Origin: Rhizophagus sp. LPA8_4_AMF
Taxonomy: Eukaryota > Glomeromycota > Glomeromycetes > Glomerales > Glomeraceae
NCBI GenBank assembly: GCA_021464525.1
Contig: JADRCO010000909.1
Location: 1-24,782 of the forward strand
DNA length: 24,782 nt
Direction of reading: 5' to 3'
Shown here piece after piece: positions 17,501 to 24,782 of this stretch. The notes beneath the pieces are model-generated. The model searched no databases, was not told the DNA's origin, and saw only the letters and a program-made list of their open reading frames with translations. Position 1 is the stretch's first letter; every line of letters begins with the position of its first letter. The position numbers and the translations under genes are program-made.

Positions 17501-18223
17501 AACTTACACTCTATGTTATTTGTTAAATTAAAATTTATTTAGTAGGTCAATTATAATTACGCAAATATTATAAATATATAATAATTGGATAATAGGAATT
17601 AAATAAATATCTTACCCCCTATTATTATATAATTTTTTAAATAAAAAACTTGGTTAGTTTATTAATTATTATGATAAATAATAATAGAACTAAATAAATT
17701 ACTTTACAACTTACAATCTAAAATAAATTACCAAATATTTTAAGGATTTAGTTAATTTAAGTTATATATATATATAAATAACAGAAACAATAGATAATAT
17801 AACTTACACCCTGTAAATATTGTTAATTATTAATTAATAGATGCAAAAATTATTATAAAATTACATACTTTATATATTAAACATGTCACCTACAATCTAA
17901 TTCTATAAATAAAAATAGTTATTTTGAATTATACATTAATTTTAAATAATTATAATGGTATTATCTGAATGATTGTGTAACTTACTTCCTAGTTTATTAA
18001 ATAGTTATATAAACAAAAATTTAGTTATTTGAACGCTACAATACAAAAATACATTAAAAAATAATTAACTGACAACTTACTAACTATGGTATTTATTAAT
18101 CATTATATGAATTGTTTATTTTAGAAATTTAAAATTGCATTCTAAGTTGTATTAAATATTCATATGTTTTTTACCTTTATCGTTACTATGAGCCATTATC
18201 ATGTAATTATATCGAAATTCTTC
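14558..18223 (-). CDS. Probable pseudokinase gene with codon-sized microexon array
   Basis: Paralog of kinase 2 of the neighbouring gene. Kinase exons: 15686-15493 (WIPYDKF, GGFST loop, VVLK lysine) and 15409-14558 (to TGA). Upstream come 15771-15745, a predicted 1-nt exon at 15848, twenty-two 3-nt exons (18083 to 15915), and a first exon 18223-18175 reading EEFRYNYMIMAHSNDK, which looks like a degraded kinase subdomain V; possible ATGs are at 18202 and 18196. The catalytic Asp is lost (HCG in place of HRD) and DFG is DLE, so phosphotransfer is unlikely, while APE and the C-lobe are kept. The array reads open into 15771, but joining 15745 to 15686 shifts the frame and gives a stop with the sites I see. 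Either an unrecognised splice site exists, translation starts later, or the gene is decaying. No kinase 1 domain precedes it. The C-terminal tail after the kinase fold is acidic. Confidence 0.6.
15772..18174 (-). other. Array of 24 introns separated by 3-nt microexons (gene 2)
   Basis: Predicted 3-nt exons, by upper coordinate on the - strand: TTA 18083, GAA 17988, ATT 17896, GGT 17810, ATT 17717, GGG 17618, AGT 17510, TTT 17427, TTG 17303, TCG 17216, CTC 17097, GGC 17005, ATT 16909, TTC 16800, GAA 16714, GAA 16630, TTT 16403, GGA 16313, GGA 16217, GGG 16122, AGG 16025, TTG 15917; then a single A at 15848. Donors are almost all GTAAGT (some GTGAGT, GTAGGT, GTAAGA); acceptors are TAG or CAG. 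Introns are mostly 80-121 nt, except one of 224 nt that holds a MITE and shorter ones at the end (66 and 76 nt). The 66 microexon bases are 42% G+C in a near-pure A/T background. Read in phase 1 from the upstream exon, all 23 junction codons are sense. Confidence 0.75.
16454..16595. mobile_element. hAT-type MITE inside an array intron
   Basis: The element (16462-16587, 126 bp) starts TAGGGATGGCAA and ends TTGCCATCCCTA, perfect 12-bp inverted ends of hAT type, and is flanked on both sides by AATATTAT (16454-16461 and 16588-16595), an exact 8-bp target duplication. The inside holds repeated GGTCGGTC words in both orientations and is far more GC-rich than the host. The host intron is 224 nt; without the element and one duplication it would be 90 nt, the usual array size. 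It is non-autonomous. The exact duplication suggests a fairly young insertion. Confidence 0.9.
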
Positions 18224-20145
18224 CTAAAAAAACTGGATATATTTTTTCTCTATTCTATTAAACTCATTTATTAATGTGGGATATATATATAGTTGTTTAG
18301 GTAACAATATTTATGCCAAGTACAGTATTACAGATTTCAGGTTTCAGATGCGTTATGCATTAAGTGTAATACAAGCAAGCACTTAAAAATGTCATGTGCG
18401 ATAAACTACTGAAAATTTATGGCAACCATATTTTAGAAGCATATGTTAAATCTTTATTAGTATATAGTTGTTGAGACCTAGACGCCTTTAAAAAAGAAAT
18501 TATAAATTGTTTAATAACAAAAAAAAATGCATTTTAAAGTTTCTCTTTTAAAAAAAAACCATGCATTTAAAGTAATCTATGTAACAGAACTGGTTATAAA
18601 AAAATAATATTTCACTACAACCTGCCTTTTGTAATAATTTATTTATTTTTAGATATTTATTTATATTATTTTACAGAAATCTATATAGTAAGCCTTATTT
18701 TATTATTTCCGCAGTAAATTTTAAGTTTTTCTGCCAACGGATCCTTTAGACCCGTGTTAGGCTGAATAAAATTACAATTTAACTTCACATGATGCGTTTG
18801 TATTATTAATGTGATAAACGCTTATTGGTACAATTTCACATGATCAACATACCGAGCAAAAGTTTATAATCGTAACTATTATTATAAAATTTAGAACTAT
18901 TTAAATTGGATTAATAAGAATTAAAAATATTATAAAAACTATATTAGAAAATCTGAATCTCTTGTTCACTATTTGACCTATAATAAAGAAAATTAAGATT
19001 TAACTACAAATTTTTTGTAGATCATACAACAATCTTCTTCCATTTAATTATTATTTGTTGAAAAAAAAAATCATCAGCTTGACATCATTGATATAAGATC
19101 GGCCCTTGTACATGGCGTAAATTGTGTATGAGAAAATGTTTGTGTTACTTCAATCCTTATAATTTAAAATTGGATGAGCTAAGAAAAGAATAGATTTACC
19201 CCTATTAATTTTAATTAAAAAAACAGGTTTTCCAATTATTAATTGTGTTTCAAGTTTTTTTATATTATTAAAGCTTTGTGATAAAAAATTTGTGAAACGT
19301 GATAAATCAAATTCAATTTAATTGAAATTATCTATAGCCTTTTAAGTCCGCCTACAATATTTGAATAAATCAGTAGGCGGAAGTAGAGGATGGATAGATA
19401 GACAAAATAACACCGGACGAAATTTATTCGCTTTTTATTTGTACCAGCACTATTTTGGAGGCTCATATTAAAGCATGCAAATAATTATTCGCAAAACGTT
19501 TTCAATTATTGTAACACGGCTGCGTGAAAAGAAAAAAAATTAAATTTGTTTTTTTTTATAAAATAATATATCAAGTATATCAAGTATACGTTATTTTAAT
19601 GTGTTTTTTTATTTTAATACTTTTATTTCGTATTTTGCAAAGATTGATATTAAAATTTTTTTAGCTCTTTTATTTAAGGCGTCAAATTCTACAACTCTGA
19701 TTAATTGGTATAAAATTATATAAACTATTGGATTATGATCGTGAAATAAATCGCATCATGCATATTGGTTAACAACATTACACTTTAAAGAATTTTATTC
19801 AATGTAAATAAATTAAGATAATGTAAAATTGAAAATCCTTAAATTTAGTTGTACAGAAATAAAAAATAATCCACTACATTAAAAAACCTTGTCATATAAG
19901 GTTAAAAATTAAAAGATCCAGACCTCAATCGTCATTTTTTTAAAAAAATAATTTATTTATTTTCTATTTTTAGATTTTTTTTTTTTTAACGCCAACGCTT
20001 TGGCCTTATCTGTTATGATGTCAGATAATGCAATGAAACCGCCTACATTGTAAATCGATGATCATTTCTCGATTAATTTTTTAGCCCTGTCATAATATTC
20101 TTTTTTTATGCTGATCAAGGATGCTTGTAAAACACTACTTTCTTT
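18224..20145. other. Intergenic between the divergent kinase and channel genes
   Basis: About 1.9 kb with no convincing frame. It should contain the promoters of both divergent genes. Poly-A and poly-T runs are common. One clear hairpin is listed separately. Confidence 0.5.
19347..19381. repeat. GC-rich hairpin in AT-rich intergenic DNA
   Basis: TCCGCCTAC at 19347-19355 pairs perfectly with GTAGGCGGA at 19373-19381 across a 17-bp AT-rich loop. It could be a MITE remnant or a binding site. Confidence 0.6.
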
Positions 20146-20153
20146 TATAAATA
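20146..20153 (+). promoter_or_regulatory. TATA box of the channel gene
   Basis: TATAAATA lies 57 bp before the ATG at 20210, at the expected position and orientation, followed by a short AT-rich leader. This is the only good match in the last 100 bp before the gene. Confidence 0.5.
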
Positions 20154-20209
20154 GGTTTGCGTGTTTTATTTATTTATTTTTTTAAAGATAAGACAAATTA
20201 ACCTTGCCA

Positions 20210-23200
20210 ATGAGTGACGTTACGGGAGAAGCCGAAAATGAAAATATCAATAACGGTATTGATAAGCCACATAACGGTAGACCTATTACTAAAATAGAAA
20301 TATCACCAAATGAAGAATACATTGTTACTTATAGTGTAATTGATCATTCAATTTTCGGTTGGAATATCAAAGATAAGGGTTCATTTCCAAATGAAGATGA
20401 TGTTGTCAGTTGGAATTCTCAAGATGAGGATCTACTTCTAAATGATGATGATGATCGGAATGTTAAAGATGAGGGTTCACCTAAACCAGAATTATTTGTT
20501 AAATTAGAATCCGCTAAACGTTTATACCAAATGGTTATTTCCGATGATAAGAATCTTGCGTATATCGACAATTATGAACATTTGGGTAAGTCATAATTAT
20601 CATACACATTTTATGAGTTTTAAAATGAATATTTTGATATATATCTGATTATCTGATTACGGTTTAATTACATCCTATTAGAAATATACGATATTAATCG
20701 TAAACAAAAAATTAAATTAGATTGTGACGATAACTATAAGTATTGTTATTGTACGTTCACCTTAAAAGGTGAATTTATTTCACATGAAATGAAAGATAAC
20801 ATTATTTATATTTATTCTACGAAAACTAAAAATGACAAATGGAATTGTAAAAGAATGTACAAAATACCAGAAGATTTTAACATTATTAGCATTTCAAAAT
20901 ACGGTAACCTTTATTTATTTTCAAATAATTCCATATATGAACATAATCTTATCAATGAAAGAAGTGTTAGAATATTTAAAAGTGACGAGAAAACAAAATA
21001 TGCTTCATACAATAAGGTAATAAAAAAAATTTTACCTGTTCGACCTATTTGAAAATACTATTTATAATTAATTATTGTTTATCATCTATTTTACAGAACA
21101 TAATAATTTCTAGTAATGAAAAGCTTATTTGTACAAGAATCAATAATAAAGTTGTTGTTTATTCAACCGAATTTGAAATTCATTTTGCTTCTTTGGATAT
21201 TAATAATGGTAATTACAGTATTTAGAGTTAATAATTATAAAGATTATATTATATATTATTATTCATATTAATTTATTTGCATTTACATTAGATATTCAAC
21301 TTTATAATTTCATGCATCGTACTGGTTTAATCCCTTTATTGATTCCTTTATTAAGTAACAGTATCATTAAAGCACGTTATTTGAATGAATGTTTAGACCG
21401 TATAAAAGAGAAAAGTCAATTATCAGAAGAGTGTCGGGAAAACCCAAACAAAATGGGTACTACAACTGAATATGCATTTGAAATTCGAGATAGACATATT
21501 TTGAAGATTAAACATAGGGAAGTTTTATCAAAAATCGATTTAAAATTTGAAATTCCTGAAATTCCTGGCGAAATTATTGATAACTGTTGGTACTTTGATG
21601 ATAAGAATCCTAATAAAAGTATTGAAGACTGGTACTTAGAAGATGCATTTAAGTCCAACAAGGAAACGTATAAAACAGATGATTTCTTGAATATTATCTT
21701 TATTAATACATATATGGACACTATACATGCTTTGTTTCAGGAAATATGTTTTAGGAATAAAGAAGACCTAGAATTGACTAAAAATTTAATTTTATGGAAA
21801 ATTAAGTTTGATAATGGAATAATTATTATGAAAGTTTTCGAAAAAAATAATACAGATAATAGCCAATGGGTTCCAATTTGTACAAGATGTGAAAACATTA
21901 ATGCAGATCAATATATACTTGGAATTAAGTTATTTAATGACAGTGATATCATTGTATTGACAACAAAAGGTCTTTTTATTTATCATTTTAATGAAAATGA
22001 TAAATCCGTATATTTAAATTATTATTATTATATGGAGATCAATCGATATGATTATGCAGTCCAATTAGAAAATTATAAAGTAGTATTTTCAAAACCTACT
22101 TTACCTTTATCAAATTATAATAATTTAAAACATTATGATAAATGGGTTTCATATATAAAAGATAATAAGGAAAGGCTTTTGAAGTATGGTGCTGAATTAT
22201 TAACATTTGCAATTGAAGAACATAACTTAGATTTAATAGAAGATATCTATAAAAAGTGTATGTATTACTTTAAAGAAGATTTAAGAAATAATAGGATGTT
22301 TTTAAGTATTATTACTTCTACAATGCCATTATTGAATAAATATTATCCAGATTATATTTCAAGATATTCATCAGAAACAACAATGATCACAGATTCTTCC
22401 TTTTACAGTATAGAATATGATAAGAATAACAATTTACATCTTTATTCTTCTTCTCAATATCCTCAAATAATTAATTTAACTCAATCAATTTGGTGGCGTA
22501 AATACAACATATCAATGAGTGAATTTGGTGATAATCATATAGTAATGTACTTGATGATAATTTCTATTCAAATTTTAATAATTTTGTTCCTTTTTTTCAT
22601 TTATATTATTATATTTTGCATATTATCAATATGCCATATTATTATTAATGTTAAAGAAGGTAATATGTTTCTATTATTCTTTGTTATTGAGATTTTTGAT
22701 GCTATTTTTAATGACATTTTTGATTACACTTCTTCAGAAATTTTTAACCTTACAACAACATCAACAATTATATTTATGAATCCATATATTAAATTCGTGA
22801 ACTACCCACAAGACTATAGTTGGTTTAAAGAGTTATTTAAACCTGAATCTAGTCCATTTGTTAAAACAATAAGTAAAGATATTTATAAAACATTGGATGG
22901 AGAGACATTGATTGATTTTAAATGGAATAATTATGGAAAATACTATTACACATTAATCTGGATTGGATATATGGTTTTACTTGGATGCTTTACTGTTGCT
23001 GCAACAGCTCCTCAACAGTACATTGATGATAATGTTCGAAGCCGTCTTTTAATTGCCTCAATTATATTTGGATCTATTCATCTGAGTTTTGAAGTCCGTC
23101 AGTTTTTATATGATCCTATTAAATGGTTTCACGATTTTTGGAATTATATTGGTATGTGTATTGTTTATTTTATTAATCTTTTATATTTAAATAAAGATTT

Positions 23201-24366
23201 GCTAATTGTATTACTTAATATTGAAGATATAATTGCATTCTTGCTTCCAATTTGTACTTCTATTTATTGGCTTAAGACTAATAATAGAGATATTCACTTA
23301 ATTTCTTTTACATGCCTATTTTTAGATATAAAGTTTTTAATATTTTTAAGAGTATTTGAATCTAGTGGTATATTCTTTGCAATAATTATTAGTGTTGGAA
23401 AACAGATTATTTTTCTTTTATTTGTGTTGTTAATTATTTTAATTAGTTTTACACATGCGCTTTACATTCTTTTATTACCAGAAACTGGTTTTTCTTTTAA
23501 GGAACCTACAAATAATAATGATCCAAATAATCCTTGGAATTTAGTTCCTACCTATCATAAAGTATTTGAAAATGGAACTATTGATCCTAATATATATATG
23601 ATTCAGCAACCTGATGGAAATACAAACATGTTTGCAAATTTTAGAACTGCTCTCTTAGCAATGTATTTATTCTTAACAGGTATGTGAAATAAACTTACTC
23701 TAATACTTTATAAGCAAATATTTTAGCATATTTTATTTTATCAGGCGATCCAAGCTCACTGTCCAATTGGCAATATATTGATAATCCATCACTTGCAATA
23801 ATGATTGTTTTATTTTCACTCTTAATGGGTGTATATATTATGAATTTGTTTATTGGATTATTCAATAATGCAATTGAAAAAGTTAATAGTAGAGTCGAAT
23901 ATTCTGTATATAAGGCAGAGGTATAATATCATCATTATTTAATCTTGAGTATTCAATTTCTGTAAAAGTTCTGAAGTTTTCTGGTAATTTTCTCATAGAT
24001 TCTAGCTGAAATTGAGTTATTTTATCTATTGCCGCATCAAAGACGTTGGCGTGCATGGTTTCCCGAAATTATGTATGTAAATTTAATTATATATTAGGTA
24101 TAACTTTATGAAATATTATTTGTTTAATAACTTTTTCATGCAAATTCATTTAAAGATACTATTATGCTGATGTTGTTGTGGTTCGACAAAAAATTAAAGA
24201 AATGATTAATGAGGGAGAATGGAACACAGATGAATTTTTAGAATTAAAGCAGGATTTATTGGTTAAACTCAATATTCAACATAATTCACATAAACCCGTT
24301 GATGAAAGTGTTTTACAAAATATATTAAAAGAAATACAAAAAATGCGTAGTAATACTGTACATTAA
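20210..24366 (+). CDS. Ion transport domain protein (TRP-like cation channel)
   Basis: Seven exons: 20210-20585, 20682-21016, 21097-21208, 21292-23679, 23745-23920, 23999-24072, 24156-24366. All junctions are GT-AG and in phase; 3672 nt, 1223 aa, stop TAA at 24364-24366. The start is ATG 20210 (MSDVTGE); the frame is open two codons upstream, but only through a TTG. Residues 1 to about 550 look like a degenerate WD40-type beta-propeller (repeats such as HNGRPITKIEISPNEEYIVT). About 560-640 is helical, then come membrane segments from about residue 692. The block from 825 on (YYYTLIWIGYMVLLG...) holds the main channel core. A pore region FRTALLAMYLFLTGDPS lies around 1058-1074 and the last helix (LLMGVYIMNLFIGLFNNAI) follows. 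The cytoplasmic tail has LAEIELFYLLPHQRR and a coiled-coil end. Probably a plasma- or internal-membrane cation channel with a sensing propeller; ion and trigger unknown. Family very expanded in Glomeromycotina. Confidence 0.9.
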
Positions 24367-24509
24367 AAGTTGAATTAGCATAACTATTATCTGTTATTTT
24401 TTTCTTTATAATAGGCAAAATGAGTCTAACAAACATTTTAGTCTTATTATTTATATTGTATACATTATATTATTTTATTTTATGAATTTATGTCTGTAGA
24501 TAGTTAAAT

Positions 24510-24515
24510 AATAAA
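24510..24515 (+). terminator. AATAAA polyadenylation signal
   Basis: AATAAA lies 144 bp after the channel stop codon and is followed by a T-rich stretch. It is a plausible 3' end signal, but AATAAA-like words are common in such AT-rich DNA. Confidence 0.35.
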
Positions 24516-24520
24516 ATTTT

Positions 24521-24782
24521 TTTTGAAAATTTTACCAAATTTTGTTCCTCACTCCTTATTCCCATTACATTTCGTTCCTTACTCTCTATTTCTATTACAT
24601 TATTACATCTCATTCCTCTTTTATTCCCATTTTATTTCTCGCTTTCTATTCCATTTTGTGATTCATTTTGTGTTCCATTTTTTCCTTTCTTTTCCTTACC
24701 TTTTTTTCACTTTTTCTTATCCTTTTATTTTTTTTTTCTTCATTGTTTCTTTTCTTCTTTGTCATTTATCCCTTCATTTTTT
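24521..24782 (+). repeat. Pyrimidine-rich degenerate repeat
   Basis: From about 24538 to the window end the + strand is almost purely T and C with recurring words CATTACAT, TTCGTTCC, TATTCC and TTCCTT. It is a degenerate low-complexity repeat without coding potential, comparable in strand asymmetry to the purine-rich stretch at 13749-13850. Confidence 0.7.

Noticed and set aside
20204..20209. Upstream TTG start for the channel
   Set aside because: The next codons lead to an ATG at 20210 in the same frame; a fungal nuclear gene would start at ATG.
20832..21020. 62-aa ORF on +
   Set aside because: Out-of-frame shadow of channel exon 2.
21416..21721. 101-aa ORF on -
   Set aside because: Antisense shadow of channel exon 4.

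Overview
The window looks like nuclear DNA of an arbuscular mycorrhizal fungus of the Rhizophagus (Glomeromycotina) type. It is extremely AT-rich. Its genes carry many short introns with GTAAGT donors, CTAAC/CTAAT branch sites and TAG/CAG acceptors. The three gene models belong to families strongly expanded in that lineage: tyrosine-kinase-like (TKL) protein kinases and a beta-propeller-like/TRP-like ion channel. The identification is by family resemblance only; no search was run.

Layout: 1-2010 is a T-rich intron-like repeat field, including an approx. 110-bp tandem array. 2398-4063 holds a pogo-type MITE and a decayed PIF/Harbinger element (transposase on +, Myb/SANT-like ORF on -). 5158-8851 (-) is a kinase gene that reads through 20 predicted exons into a 649-residue protein with two kinase domains. 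9588-13652 contains relics of four coding segments, two of them resembling retroelement ORF1, among more T-rich intron-like repeats. 14134-14518 carries a tandem duplication and a 34-nt sequence closely resembling group II intron domain V. 14558-18223 (-) is a second, paralogous and probably inactive kinase gene. 20210-24366 (+) is a complete seven-exon ion channel gene (1223 aa), followed by a pyrimidine-rich tract.

Most striking observation: both kinase genes contain, just upstream of the (second) kinase domain, a long run of normal-looking approx. 80-120-nt introns separated by exons of exactly three nucleotides. There are 12 such exons plus one of 24 nt in the first gene and 22 in the second. 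In both genes the run ends with a predicted one-nucleotide exon (A). In the first gene, joining all of them reads open in the phase dictated by the flanking kinase exons, and the one-nucleotide exon is what restores the frame into the second kinase domain. Intron bodies have diverged, but the AG-NNN-GTRAGT signature has not. The copy number differs between paralogs, so the array seems to grow and shrink by whole intron-plus-codon units. A hAT-type MITE with an 8-bp target duplication sits harmlessly inside one of these introns. I know of no described system of this kind; transcript data would decide it.
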